The translations under genes and the position numbers were made by a program. DNA of 33,861 nt, taken from NCBI GenBank assembly GCA_037190665.1, contig JBBCJT010000036.1, positions 1 to 33,861 on the forward strand, in the 5' to 3' direction. The notes below the pieces were generated by a model. It was not told where the DNA came from, made no database searches, and saw only the letters and a program-made list of their open reading frames with translations. Position 1 is the first letter of the stretch. Every line of letters begins with the position of its first letter. This document shows positions 15,984 to 24,759 of this stretch, one piece after another. Origin of the DNA: JBBCJT01 sp037190665 (lineage in GTDB: Bacteria > Pseudomonadota > Alphaproteobacteria > Acetobacterales > Acetobacteraceae).

Positions 15984-16523
15984 TCAGGTGGTCTCCGCCA
16001 AGGCCTGTTCGACCGCCTCGTGCAGGCGCGCGCCGTCCGGCCGGTCGGAGGATCCGAACATCGCCCGGATACGCCCGTCGCGGCCGACGAGGACCTTGTT
16101 GAAGTTCCAGCGCGGCTCGCCGAATCCCTCGTCGCGTACCCAGCGATAGAAGGGATGCGCCGCGTCGCCGCGCACGTGGCTCAGCGCGGCGAGCGGGAAG
16201 TCGATTCCGAAGGTGACCTCGCAGAACTCCTTCACCTTCGCGTTGCTGTCGCTCTCCTGATTGAAGTCGCCCGACGGCACGCCGATCACGGAGAAACCGC
16301 GCGCGGTCATCTCCTCGTGCAGCTTCTGCAACCCTTCGTACTGGTAGGTGAAACCGCAGAAGGACGCGGTGTTGGTCACCAGCAGCACACGGCCGCGGAA
16401 CTGCGCAAGCGGCAGCGGCGCGCCGTCGATGCCCGGGAAGGTGAAATCCCACGCGCGCGGGGATGCGGGTGCGGCGGCCATCAGCAGCGGCGCGCCAAGC
16501 AACAGTGTGCGGCGGTCAACCAT
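15984..16523 (-). CDS. Glutathione peroxidase family protein, exported
   Basis: A 179-residue thioredoxin-fold peroxidase that reduces hydroperoxides with thiols. The catalytic tetrad fits C56 (NTASFCGFTYQYEGL), Q89, W139 and N140 (RWNFNK). Cys replaces Sec, as is usual in bacteria. The N-terminus MVDRRTLLLGAPLLMAAAPA is a signal peptide with a twin-arginine look (DRRTLLLG), so it is probably exported. ATG 16523 has GGAGGAGCG immediately ahead and overlaps the stop of the upstream molybdo-oxidoreductase gene by 8 bp. An in-frame start at 16550 is less likely. The overlap implies co-expression with the oxidoreductase. Confidence 0.9.
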   Translation of the reverse strand: MVDRRTLLLGAPLLMAAAPASPRAWDFTFPGIDGAPLPLAQFRGRVLLVTNTASFCGFTYQYEGLQKLHEEMTARGFSVIGVPSGDFNQESDSNAKVKEFCEVTFGIDFPLAALSHVRGDAAHPFYRWVRDEGFGEPRWNFNKVLVGRDGRIRAMFGSSDRPDGARLHEAVEQALAETT

Positions 16524-17184
16524 ATCGCTCCTCCAGCCACGGATCGGCATTGTTGTGATAGCCGCGGACTTCCCAGAAGCCGGGCCTGTCGTCGCGCGCG
16601 AACTCGATGCGGCGCACCCATTTGGCGGATTTCCACAGGTAGTAGCGCGGGATCAGCACGCGCACCGGCCCGCCATGCTGGCGCGTGATGGGCGTGCCCT
16701 CCCATTCGTGCACGAGGAACACGTCCGGCTGGTCGAACTGATCCAGCCGTACGTTCGTGGTGTAGCCGTCATGCGAATGGAACACGATATGCCGTGCCTC
16801 ATCCTTTGGGCGGCACAGCTCGATCAGCGTGCGCGCGGCAACGCCCTTCCAGCGATTGTCGTAGCGGGACCACTGGGTGACGCAGTGGATGTCCGACACG
16901 GATTCCACCTGCGGCAACGCCATGAACGCATCCCAGTCGAGAGCGGTCGGCAGCGCCACCAGCCCGTCCAGCCGCAGGCGGAAGTCATGGCGCGCGATGT
17001 CGGGCTGCACGCCGAGATCGAGCACCGGCCAGTCCTTCACCAGACGCTGGCCGGGCGGCAGGCGCTGCGCGCGCGGATCGGCGGTTTCGCCCGTGAGCAG
17101 GCGGCCTTCACGCGCCCAGCGCCGCTTGGTGTCGATCAGCTTGTCCCTGATCTGGCCGGTCCACGTGGGGTCCTCGTCGGCCAT
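16516..17184 (-). CDS. Sulfite oxidase-like molybdopterin oxidoreductase
   Basis: A 222-residue protein with only the molybdopterin-binding SUOX fold. The Mo ligand is C101 in DIHCVTQWSRYDNRW. HGGPVRVLIPRYYLWKSAKW and WEVRGYHNNADPW are also typical of the YedY/sulfite oxidase-like group. Unlike MsrP it has no Tat signal, so it should be cytoplasmic. The substrate is unknown. The dimerisation and haem domains of true sulfite oxidases are missing. It is coupled to an exported peroxidase and preceded, 33 bp upstream, by an exported hydrolase. It needs Mo cofactor, like the formate dehydrogenase nearby. Confidence 0.9.
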   Translation of the reverse strand: MADEDPTWTGQIRDKLIDTKRRWAREGRLLTGETADPRAQRLPPGQRLVKDWPVLDLGVQPDIARHDFRLRLDGLVALPTALDWDAFMALPQVESVSDIHCVTQWSRYDNRWKGVAARTLIELCRPKDEARHIVFHSHDGYTTNVRLDQFDQPDVFLVHEWEGTPITRQHGGPVRVLIPRYYLWKSAKWVRRIEFARDDRPGFWEVRGYHNNADPWLEERYG

Positions 17185-17217
17185 CCACTCCTCCTGCTCG
17201 CCCGGAGACTAGGCCCG

Positions 17218-18030
17218 TCAGGGTAGGCGCGCGAGGAACGTCTCCGTCAACGGGCCCCACACCGCCGGGCCGCCCGCGCCGAAGAACAGGCGGTGCCCGT
17301 CGGTGCCGTAGGGACCGAGCGCGTGCATGGCGGCCGTGCCGCCGGCGTCGGTGAAGGCGCGGTGCAGCGCGGCCGCCAGTTCGGGCGCGAAGAAGCTGTC
17401 ATTGGCGGCGTAGATCCACAGCATCGGCGTGCGCGCCGTGGCGCCGAAGGCGCGGGCGGCCTCGATCAGCCGGTCGGGGCTGCAATTGGCGTTGGGTATG
17501 CCGTCCTTGTATCCGCCGCGCCCGCCGGCGAAGTTCAGGAAGCCCGCGACATCGGCCGGGTTGCGGGCGGCGAGCGCGATGGCGGCCCAGCCGCCGGCGG
17601 ACTGTCCCGCGACCACGATCCGCTGCGCACCCCGCGCCTTCGCGGCCGCGACCACGGCGGCGAGATCATCCGCCGAGGCCTCGCCCGCGGCGCGGAAATT
17701 GGCATCCCAGCAGTGGCCGAACCCTTCCGCCCAGCGTCCGCCGGTCTCGCCATAGCCGCGGCGCATCGGCGCGATCACGGTCCAGCCGCGCGCGGCGAAC
17801 CAGCGTACCGCCTCGGACCCGCAGGCGACCGGCGCCATCCCCGGCCGCGCGGCGGCGCGCGGCGGCGAACCATGGGCGATGATGGCGACGTTTCCCGTCT
17901 CCCGCTCCGCCGGACACAGCCGGGCCACGAGCGTGACGCCGCCGGGGCCCGGAATGCGCAGCATCTCCTCGGCCCGCGCGCCGGCAGTCAGCAGCACGAC
18001 CAGACCCAGCGCCGCGATCCGCCTCACCAT
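17218..18030 (-). CDS. Secreted alpha/beta hydrolase (dienelactone-hydrolase-like)
   Basis: A 270-residue protein with a cleavable signal peptide (VRRIAALGLVVLLTAGARA, cut after residue 20) and an alpha/beta-hydrolase fold. The catalytic triad fits S144 in the elbow GQSAGG, D211 in AANDSFF and H246 in GTDGHRLF. HGSPP (about residues 53-57) could form the oxyanion site. Six or so Cys residues, including CWDANF and NANCSPD, suggest disulfides in the periplasm. The substrate is unknown, with an esterase or peptidase-like role possible. It lies between the AI-2E-type membrane protein gene (59 bp) and the molybdo-oxidoreductase gene (33 bp), all on one strand. Confidence 0.82.
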   Translation of the reverse strand: MVRRIAALGLVVLLTAGARAEEMLRIPGPGGVTLVARLCPAERETGNVAIIAHGSPPRAAARPGMAPVACGSEAVRWFAARGWTVIAPMRRGYGETGGRWAEGFGHCWDANFRAAGEASADDLAAVVAAAKARGAQRIVVAGQSAGGWAAIALAARNPADVAGFLNFAGGRGGYKDGIPNANCSPDRLIEAARAFGATARTPMLWIYAANDSFFAPELAAALHRAFTDAGGTAAMHALGPYGTDGHRLFFGAGGPAVWGPLTETFLARLP

Positions 18031-18089
18031 CCTGTCGCCCCTGCCTCGGTGACGGTCAGGATAGTCCCGGAATGCGCCGGCGGCGCGGC

Positions 18090-19091
18090 TCAGTCGCCCC
18101 GCTCCAGCCAGCGCTTCACGTACACGTCACGCCCTGCCGCGATCGCGACCGCCGTCAGCGGCGCGGCGACCACGAGGCCCAGCAGGCCGAACAGCGTCCC
18201 GAGCACGAGCTGCATCAGCAGCAGCAGTGCCGGCGGCATGTCGGCGGCGCGGGATTGCAGCATGGGCGTGACGAGGTTGCCCTCCACCGCCTGCACGCCG
18301 ACGTACAGCAGCGCCACCTGCACCGCGAGCGCGGGCGAATCCGCCAGCGCGAGCACCACCGCCGGCACGGCCGCCATCACCGGGCCCAGCACCGGGATGA
18401 AGGTGAGCAGGCCGGTGATCAGGGCCAGCACCGCCGACAGCTTCACCCCGAGCAGCATCAGCCCGACCCAGGTGAGCGCGCCGACCACCGCCATCGCGGC
18501 GAGCTGCGCGCCCAGCCAGGCCGACAACGCATCGGTGGAGGAGGATACCAGCCGGTCCGCGTCCTCCCGGATCGTCGGCGCCGCCAGCGCCATGATGCCG
18601 ATCCGGTACACCCGCGGTTCCGCCGCCGCGTAGACGGCGAGCAGCGCGACGGTGACCGTGGTGCCGAGTCCGCCAAAGATGTTTCCTATGACCGCGGTCG
18701 CCGTCCCCGCCGCCTCCTTCCCCGCGGTGGCGAGCGAGGAGGTGTCGATCCGCTGGATCATGTCGTTCAGCCACGGGTAGTGGGCGATGCGTTCCTGCAC
18801 GGCCGCCACGGCGGCGGGGAACTGCTCCGCCAGCAGCCGCGCTTCCTCCGCGATCACGGGTGCGGCGAAGATGCCGGCGGCGACCAGCACGCCCACCAGC
18901 GTGAGCGGCACCGCCATCAGCGTGGCCCAGAGCGGCAGGCCCGTCCGGCGCGTCATCCACACCGCCGCGCGCCGCCAGCCCACGGCGAGCATCGCGCCCG
19001 CGAAGGCCGCCAGCACCGCCTCCGGCACCAGCACCAGAAGCAGGACGATGAACACGAAGGGGAACAGGATGGAGAGCGCGGCGCGGGACAT
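18090..19091 (-). CDS. AI-2E/PerM family membrane transporter
   Basis: A 333-residue polytopic membrane protein of the AI-2E transporter (UPF0118, PerM/YhhT) family, with about seven to eight hydrophobic segments. Typical features are the central soluble stretch between about residues 80 and 130, the segment ALITGLLTFIPVLGPVMAAV and the C-terminal VQAVEGNLVTPMLQSRA. Members have been linked to autoinducer-2 export or Na+/H+ exchange. The substrate here cannot be told. It is probably the first gene of the minus-strand run to the phosphotriesterase-family gene, and lies 134 bp downstream of fdsD. Confidence 0.88.
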   Translation of the reverse strand: MSRAALSILFPFVFIVLLLVLVPEAVLAAFAGAMLAVGWRRAAVWMTRRTGLPLWATLMAVPLTLVGVLVAAGIFAAPVIAEEARLLAEQFPAAVAAVQERIAHYPWLNDMIQRIDTSSLATAGKEAAGTATAVIGNIFGGLGTTVTVALLAVYAAAEPRVYRIGIMALAAPTIREDADRLVSSSTDALSAWLGAQLAAMAVVGALTWVGLMLLGVKLSAVLALITGLLTFIPVLGPVMAAVPAVVLALADSPALAVQVALLYVGVQAVEGNLVTPMLQSRAADMPPALLLLMQLVLGTLFGLLGLVVAAPLTAVAIAAGRDVYVKRWLERGD

Positions 19092-19160
19092 ACGGCCCCA
19101 ACGGCCAAGGCCGAGGCGGGTTGCAGCAAAGGTTCCGCTGTCGTGCCGGAGGGGGCAGCG

Positions 19161-19186
19161 ATCCCGGTCCCGCAGGCGAGCGGGAT
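19161..19186. other. Inverted repeat between fdsD and the AI-2E transporter gene
   Basis: TCCCGC (19168-19173) and GCGGGA (19180-19185) can form a hairpin with a six-base loop. A competing pairing, ATCCCG (19161-19166) with CGGGAT (19181-19186), overlaps it. No T run follows on either strand, so it is not a standard intrinsic terminator. It may simply reflect high GC content. Confidence 0.3.
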
Positions 19187-19225
19187 TGCCGCTACGGGCG
19201 TCCTATCAACCGCCGCGCGCCCCGC

Positions 19226-19450
19226 TCAGGACCGTCCGGCATTCTCCGCAAGCAGCGACACGGCCTGCGCCGCGATCGGGTCGAGGCCCTCACCGCCCGC
19301 CTTGCCATGGGCGATGATGGCCTTGCGCATGCGCGGCTCCCAGAATTTCTCCAGATGATCGGCGACCATGGTGGGCGCGGAGGCCTCGTCCTGTGATCGG
19401 AAGAAGATGGCGATCTGGTTCGCCATGCGGACAAGCTTCTCAGACGACAT
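19226..19450 (-). CDS. fdsD: Formate dehydrogenase delta subunit FdsD
   Basis: A 74-residue protein matching the small FdsD family: KLVRMANQIAIFFRSQ at the start, then VADHLEKFWEPRMRKAI. In FdsABG-type enzymes FdsD is needed for active enzyme and may help cofactor insertion or assembly. It is the last gene of the operon, and its start overlaps the end of fdhD by 11 bp. No metal-binding motif or membrane segment is seen. The 134-bp gap after it contains no recognisable gene. Confidence 0.92.
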   Translation of the reverse strand: MSSEKLVRMANQIAIFFRSQDEASAPTMVADHLEKFWEPRMRKAIIAHGKAGGEGLDPIAAQAVSLLAENAGRS

Positions 19451-20318
19451 AGCCGCTCGTTGATCCGATGCTGCCGGGTGTTGCGAAGGCGGCGCGGGCG
19501 GCGCTGCCGAAGATGATGCGGCCGGGATGGGTGAACACCTCGAACCCGTCGCTGCGGGCGATCGCGACCAGTGTGATGCCCGCCGCCTCCGCCGTCGCCA
19601 CCGCGAGCGCGGTGGGGGCCGAAACCGCGACCAGAACGGGACAGCCGGCGACGGCCAGCTTCTGCACCATGTCCACGGAGGCCCGGCTGGTCACCAGCGC
19701 CGCACCGGCGCGCATCGCACCGCCGCGCCGCGCCATCGCGCCGCAGAGTTTGTCGAGCGCGTTGTGGCGGCCGATGTCCTCCCGCACCGCCACGATCCCT
19801 TCAGCCGGCGACCAGTAGGCGGCCGCGTGCATCGCGCGGGTGCGCATGTTGTGCGGCTGCAGCGGCGGCAGCGCACGCGTCGCCGCCAGCAACGCCTCAG
19901 CCTGGATGCTGGCGCCATCGTCCGCGACGCGGGGCGCCGGCCGCAGCACCTCCTTCAGGCTGTCGAGACCGCAGAGGCCGCAGCCGACGGGCCCCGCCAT
20001 CGCCCGGCGCCGGTCCCGGAACCGGCCTTCCTGCGCATCCGCCAGCGCGATCCGCAGGTCGATGCCGAGCGGATTGGCCACCGGCTCGATGCCGGTAATC
20101 TCGTCCGGCGTGGCGACGATCCCTTCGGCCAGGCTGAACCCGACGGCGAAGTCCTCCAGGTCGGACGGCGTCGCCATCATCACCGCATGGGTCGTGCGGC
20201 CATAGGTGACGGCGATCGCCACTTCCTCGGGGATGGTGCGCGCGGTGGAGGAGACAGCGCCGCTTCGCCAGACCGTACCGGTCACCTCCACGAGCGGCAC
20301 GGGCATCGCTGGCTTCAT
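19440..20318 (-). CDS. fdhD: Formate dehydrogenase accessory sulfurtransferase FdhD (FdsC)
   Basis: A 292-residue protein that passes sulfur from a cysteine desulfurase to the Mo-bis-MGD cofactor before insertion into formate dehydrogenase. The redox CxxC is C113/C116 in VGCGLCGLDS. The nucleotide-binding region has GIVAVREDIGRHNALDKL, TSRASVDMVQK and the C-terminal EVFTHPGRI. I place the start at ATG 20318, whose ATGA overlaps the fdsA stop. An extended frame upstream runs through fdsA and is rejected. M5 (20306) is an alternative. This gene is called fdsC in Rhodobacter and Cupriavidus operons. Confidence 0.95.
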   Translation of the reverse strand: MKPAMPVPLVEVTGTVWRSGAVSSTARTIPEEVAIAVTYGRTTHAVMMATPSDLEDFAVGFSLAEGIVATPDEITGIEPVANPLGIDLRIALADAQEGRFRDRRRAMAGPVGCGLCGLDSLKEVLRPAPRVADDGASIQAEALLAATRALPPLQPHNMRTRAMHAAAYWSPAEGIVAVREDIGRHNALDKLCGAMARRGGAMRAGAALVTSRASVDMVQKLAVAGCPVLVAVSAPTALAVATAEAAGITLVAIARSDGFEVFTHPGRIIFGSAARAAFATPGSIGSTSGYVV

Positions 20319-23191
20319 TCCGCGGCGTCGAGCGTGGCGATGCGGCGGCTCACCGCGCTGTGCTCCTGATAGCGCTCCTGCCATTCGGAGGGGCCGTTGC
20401 ACAGCGCCACCTGCACGGCCGTCACCTTGTATTCGGGGCAGTTGGTCGCCCAGTCCGAGTTCTCCGTGGTGACGACGTTGGTCTGCGTCATCGGGTGGTG
20501 GAAGGTCGTGTAGACGACGCCCGGCGCCACCCGGTCCGTGACGTTGGCGCGCAGCGTGGTCTCGCCGACGCGGCTGTGCAGCAGCACCAGATCGCCGTCG
20601 CGCACGCCGCGCTGTTCGGCGTCGTGCGGGTGGATCTCCAGCACGTCCTCGTCATGCCAGACGACATTCGCCGTCCGCCGCGTCTGCGCGCCGACATTGT
20701 ACTGCGACAGGATGCGCCCGGTGGTCAGCAGCAGCGGGAAGCGCGGGCCTGTGCGTTCCTCGGTGGGCACGTATTCGGTGATCATGAACCGGCCGCGGCC
20801 GCGCACGAAACCGTCCACATGCATCACCGGCGAGCCTTCCGGCGCCTTCTCGTTGCAGGGCCACTGCACGGAGCCGAGCGCATCGAGCCGTTCGTAGGAG
20901 ACCCCGGCGAAGCTCGGCGTGGTGCGCGCGATCTCGTCCATGATCTCGGACGGGTGGCCGTACCGCCAGTCGAACCCCATGGCGCGCGCGAGGCCGAGCG
21001 TCACCTCCCAGTCCGCCAGCCCGTTGCGCGGGGTCATCACCCGGCGCACGCGGTTGATGCGGCGTTCGGCGTTGGTGAAGGTGCCGTCCTTCTCCAGGAA
21101 GGTCGAGCCCGGCAGGAAGACGTGGGCGTAGTTCGACGTCTCGTTGAGGAAGAGGTCGTGGACAACCACGCACTCCATCGCCGACAGCCCGGCAACGACG
21201 TGCTGCGTGTCGGGGTCGGACTGCACGATGTCCTCGCCCTGGATATAGAGCCCCTTGAAGGAACCTTCGACCGCGGCGTCGAACATGTTCGGAATGCGCA
21301 GCCCGGGCTCGCGGTCGAGCGTGACGCCCCACATGCTCTCGAAGATCTGCCGCGTCGCATCCTCCGAGATGTGGCGATAGCCGGGCAGTTCGTGCGGGAA
21401 GGACCCCATGTCGCAGGAACCCTGCACGTTGTTCTGCCCGCGCAGGGGGTTCACGCCGACGCCGGGCTTGCCGAGGTTGCCGGTCGCCATGGCGAGGTTG
21501 GCGATCGCCATCACCGTGGTGGTGCCCTGGCTGTGCTCCGTCACGCCGAGGCCGTAATAGATCGCGCCGTTGCCGCCGGTGGCGTAGAGCCGCGCGGCGC
21601 CACGGATCAGTTCCGGCGCCACGCCGGAGAAGGCGGCCACCGCCTCGGGGCTGTTGCGTTCCTCCGCGACGAAGCTCGCCCAGTGCTCGAACGCACTCCA
21701 GTCGCAGCGTTCGCGCACGAAGGTCTCGTCGACCAGACCCTCGGTGACGATGACATGCGCCATCGCATCCAGCACCGCGACATTGGTGCCCGGCCGCAGC
21801 GGCAGGTGGTAGGCGGCCTCGACATGCGGCGTGCGCACCAGATCGATGCGGCGCGGGTCGATCACGATCAGCTTCGCGCCCTGGCGCAGCCGCTTCTTCA
21901 GCCGCGAGGCGAAGACAGGATGTCCGTCGGTCGGGTTCGCACCGATGACGATGGCCACGTCCGTCTGCTCGACGGAATCGAAATCCTGCGTGCCGGCGGA
22001 GGTGCCGAACGCCTGCTTCAGCCCGTACCCGGTGGGCGAGTGGCACACGCGGGCGCAGGTATCGACGTTGTTGTTGCCGAACCCGGCGCGCACCAGCTTC
22101 TGCACGAGGAAGGTCTCCTCGTTGGTGCAGCGGGAGGAGGTGATGCCGCCGATCGCGTACTTGCCGTGCGCCTGCTGGATGCGCTGGAAGGTGCGGGCGA
22201 CATGGCCGAACGCTTCCTCCCAGCTCACCTCCCGCCACGGATCGGTGATGCGTTCGCGCAGCATCGGCTTCAGCACGCGGTCGCGGTGCGTGGCATAGCC
22301 CCAGGCGAAGCGGCCCTTCACGCAGGAATGGCCGCGATTGGCCTTGCCATCCTTGTAGGGGACCATGCGCACCAGTTCCTCGCCGCGCAGCTCCGCCTTG
22401 AAGGAGCAGCCGACGCCGCAATAGGCGCAGGTGGTCACGACCGAGCGTTCCGGCTGGCCGATCTCGATCACCGATTTCTCGGTCAGCGTCGCGGTCGGGC
22501 AGGCCTGCACGCAGGCGCCGCAGGAGACGCATTCGGAGCCGAGGAAGCTCTCGTGCATGCCCGGCGAGACGCGGCTGTCGAAACCGCGGCCTTCGATGGT
22601 CAGCGCGAAGGTGCCCTGCGTCTCCTCGCAGGCGCGCACGCAGCGCGAGCAGACGATGCATTTCGACGGGTCGTAGTCGAAATACGGGTTGGAGGTGTCC
22701 TTCGGCAGGAAGCGGTCGTTCTTCGCCCCGCCGCGTTTCGCCGTGATGTGGTTGGCGCCCTCGTAGCCGTAGCGCACGTCGCGCAGCCCGACCGCGCCGG
22801 CCATGTCCTGCAGCTCGCAGTCGCCATTCGCCGCGCAGGTCAGGCAGTCGAGCGGATGGTCTGAGATGTAAAGCTCCATCACCCCGCGCCGCAGCCGCTT
22901 CAGCCGCTCCGTCTGGGTATGCACCACCATCCCCGCCGCGACGGGGGTGGTGCAGGAAGCGGGCGTGCCGCGCACGCCGTCGATCTCGACAAGGCAGAGC
23001 CGGCAGGAGCCGAACGCCTCGACGCTGTCGGTGGAACACAGCTTCGGCACCGTCGTGCCGGCCTCCATCGCCGCGCGCATCACCGACGTGCCTTCCGGCA
23101 CCGTCACGGGCCTTCCGTCGATGTTCAGCGTCACCGTCGTGGTGGCGCTGGAGGCGGGGGTTCCGTAGTCGGTCTCACGGATGAGGGTCAT
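20315..23191 (-). CDS. fdsA: NAD-dependent formate dehydrogenase alpha subunit, molybdenum
   Basis: A 958-residue catalytic subunit that oxidises formate to CO2 at a bis-MGD molybdenum site and sends electrons to FdsB. Cluster sites in order: [2Fe-2S] C52/C63/C66/C80; NuoG-like His-Cys3 H112/C116/C119/C125; two ferredoxin [4Fe-4S] sets, C178/C181/C184/C188 and C221/C224/C227/C231; and the cofactor-proximal cluster C255/C258/C262/C290. The Mo ligand is C383 in CARVCHSPTGYG, a Cys rather than selenocysteine. A C-terminal molybdopterin dinucleotide domain has the TTGRILSQYN motif. I place the start at 23191, 8 bp after the fdsB stop, because the longer frame would overlie fdsB. Confidence 0.97.
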   Translation of the reverse strand: MTLIRETDYGTPASSATTTVTLNIDGRPVTVPEGTSVMRAAMEAGTTVPKLCSTDSVEAFGSCRLCLVEIDGVRGTPASCTTPVAAGMVVHTQTERLKRLRRGVMELYISDHPLDCLTCAANGDCELQDMAGAVGLRDVRYGYEGANHITAKRGGAKNDRFLPKDTSNPYFDYDPSKCIVCSRCVRACEETQGTFALTIEGRGFDSRVSPGMHESFLGSECVSCGACVQACPTATLTEKSVIEIGQPERSVVTTCAYCGVGCSFKAELRGEELVRMVPYKDGKANRGHSCVKGRFAWGYATHRDRVLKPMLRERITDPWREVSWEEAFGHVARTFQRIQQAHGKYAIGGITSSRCTNEETFLVQKLVRAGFGNNNVDTCARVCHSPTGYGLKQAFGTSAGTQDFDSVEQTDVAIVIGANPTDGHPVFASRLKKRLRQGAKLIVIDPRRIDLVRTPHVEAAYHLPLRPGTNVAVLDAMAHVIVTEGLVDETFVRERCDWSAFEHWASFVAEERNSPEAVAAFSGVAPELIRGAARLYATGGNGAIYYGLGVTEHSQGTTTVMAIANLAMATGNLGKPGVGVNPLRGQNNVQGSCDMGSFPHELPGYRHISEDATRQIFESMWGVTLDREPGLRIPNMFDAAVEGSFKGLYIQGEDIVQSDPDTQHVVAGLSAMECVVVHDLFLNETSNYAHVFLPGSTFLEKDGTFTNAERRINRVRRVMTPRNGLADWEVTLGLARAMGFDWRYGHPSEIMDEIARTTPSFAGVSYERLDALGSVQWPCNEKAPEGSPVMHVDGFVRGRGRFMITEYVPTEERTGPRFPLLLTTGRILSQYNVGAQTRRTANVVWHDEDVLEIHPHDAEQRGVRDGDLVLLHSRVGETTLRANVTDRVAPGVVYTTFHHPMTQTNVVTTENSDWATNCPEYKVTAVQVALCNGPSEWQERYQEHSAVSRRIATLDAAE

Positions 23192-23199
23192 GGCGCGCC

Positions 23200-24759
23200 T
23201 CACTCTGCGGCCTGGGCGACAGGCGCCCGGCCGGTGAAGTCGTCGGGGAAATGGTGCATGGCGCTCCGCACCGGATAGGGCGTGAAGCCGCCGAGCGCGC
23301 AGAGCGATCCGAAACGCAGCGTGTCGCAGAGGTCCTCGGCGAGCAGCAGGTTGTCCTGCACCGCGATGCCGGCGCGGATGCGGTCCATCACCTCCACGCC
23401 ACGGGTTGAACCGATGCGGCAGGGCGTGCACTTGCCGCAGGATTCGATCGCGCAGAACTCGAAGGCGAAGCGCGCCTGCGCCAGCATGTCCACGCTGTCG
23501 TCGAACACCACCACGCCGCCATGGCCGATCAGCCCCTCGCGCGCGGCGAACGCCTCGTAGTCGAAGGGCGTGTCGAACAGGGCGGGCGGGAAGTACGCGC
23601 CGAGCGGCCCGCCCACCTGCACCGCCTTCACCGGACGGCCGGTGGCGGTGCCGCCGCCGATCTCCTCGACCAGTTCGCCCAGGGTCATGCCGAAGCCGGC
23701 CTCGAACAGCCCGCCATGGCGGATGTTGCCGGCGAGCTGGATCGGCATGGTGCCGCGCGAGCGCCCGAAGCCGAGCGCCGCGTAGGCCGCCGCGCCGTGG
23801 GTGAGGATGGTGGGCACGGCGGCGAAGGTCAGCACGTTGTTGACCACGGTCGGGCAGCCGAACAGGCCCTTGTGGGCGGGCAGCGGCGGCTTGGCGCGCA
23901 CCTGCCCGCGCTTGCCCTCGATGCTTTCGAGCAGCGCGGTCTCCTCGCCGCACACATAGGCGCCGGCGCCGACGCGGACCTCCAGATCGAAGGCGCGGCC
24001 GCTGCCGAGGATGTCGGCCCCGAGCAGACCCGCACCGCGCGCGGTCGCGATGGCCTTGCGCATGCGCGCGATGGCGTGCGGGTACTCGGAGCGGATGTAG
24101 ATGTAGCCATGGGCCGCGCCCACCGCGAGCCCGGCGATCGCCATGCCCTCGATCAGCAGGAAGGGATCGCCTTCCATCAGCATGCGGTCGGCGAAGGTCC
24201 CGCTGTCGCCCTCATCGGCGTTGGCGACGATGAACTTGCGCGCGCCGGTCGCGCCCAGCGTCGTCTTCCACTTGATGCCGGCCGGAAAGCCCGCGCCGCC
24301 GCGCCCGCGCAGCCCGGACTCCGTGACCGTGGCAACGATCGCCTCCGGCGTCATCGCCAGCGCCGCGCGCAGCCCGGCGAGCCCGCCATGCGCCTCGTAC
24401 TCCGGCAGCGAGGCGGGATCGATCACACCGCAGCGGGCGAAGGTGAGGCGCGTCTGCCGCGCCAGGAACGGGATCTCTTCCGGTGGGCCGAGGCAAAGCG
24501 CATCGCCCCTGCCCTCGAGCATGCCGCCATCGAACAGCGCGGGCACATCAGCGGGGCGGACGGGGCCGAAGGCGATGCGACCCTGCGGCGTCGTCACCTC
24601 GACCATCGGCTCCAGCCAATACAGCCCGCGCGAGCCGGTACGGATGATCTCCACCGGCGTGCCGCGCCGCGTGGCCTCCTCCGCGATCGCGCGCGCCACG
24701 CGATCCGCGCCGAGGGCAACCGCGCCGGCATCGCACGGGAGGTGGATACGCGTGGTCAT
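23200..24759 (-). CDS. fdsB: Formate dehydrogenase beta subunit (NuoF-like flavoprotein)
   Basis: A 519-residue diaphorase subunit that takes electrons from FdsA through a [4Fe-4S] cluster to FMN and reduces NAD+. The FMN/NADH motifs are GLRGRGGAGFPAGIKW, NADEGDSGTFADR and GAGAYVCGEETALLESIEG. The [4Fe-4S] ligands are in IESCGKCTPCRIGSTRG plus the Cys of FGSLCALGG. The N-terminal ~110 residues look like a thioredoxin-like domain without its own cluster cysteines, as is usual for FdsB. The ATG at 24759 overlaps the fdsG stop (ATGA), so a longer in-frame extension is rejected. Confidence 0.96.
   Translation of the reverse strand: MTTRIHLPCDAGAVALGADRVARAIAEEATRRGTPVEIIRTGSRGLYWLEPMVEVTTPQGRIAFGPVRPADVPALFDGGMLEGRGDALCLGPPEEIPFLARQTRLTFARCGVIDPASLPEYEAHGGLAGLRAALAMTPEAIVATVTESGLRGRGGAGFPAGIKWKTTLGATGARKFIVANADEGDSGTFADRMLMEGDPFLLIEGMAIAGLAVGAAHGYIYIRSEYPHAIARMRKAIATARGAGLLGADILGSGRAFDLEVRVGAGAYVCGEETALLESIEGKRGQVRAKPPLPAHKGLFGCPTVVNNVLTFAAVPTILTHGAAAYAALGFGRSRGTMPIQLAGNIRHGGLFEAGFGMTLGELVEEIGGGTATGRPVKAVQVGGPLGAYFPPALFDTPFDYEAFAAREGLIGHGGVVVFDDSVDMLAQARFAFEFCAIESCGKCTPCRIGSTRGVEVMDRIRAGIAVQDNLLLAEDLCDTLRFGSLCALGGFTPYPVRSAMHHFPDDFTGRAPVAQAAE

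Noticed and set aside
22037..22060. Selenocysteine at the formate dehydrogenase active site
   Set aside because: The codon at the metal-ligand position reads TGC (Cys383). The frame has no internal TGA.
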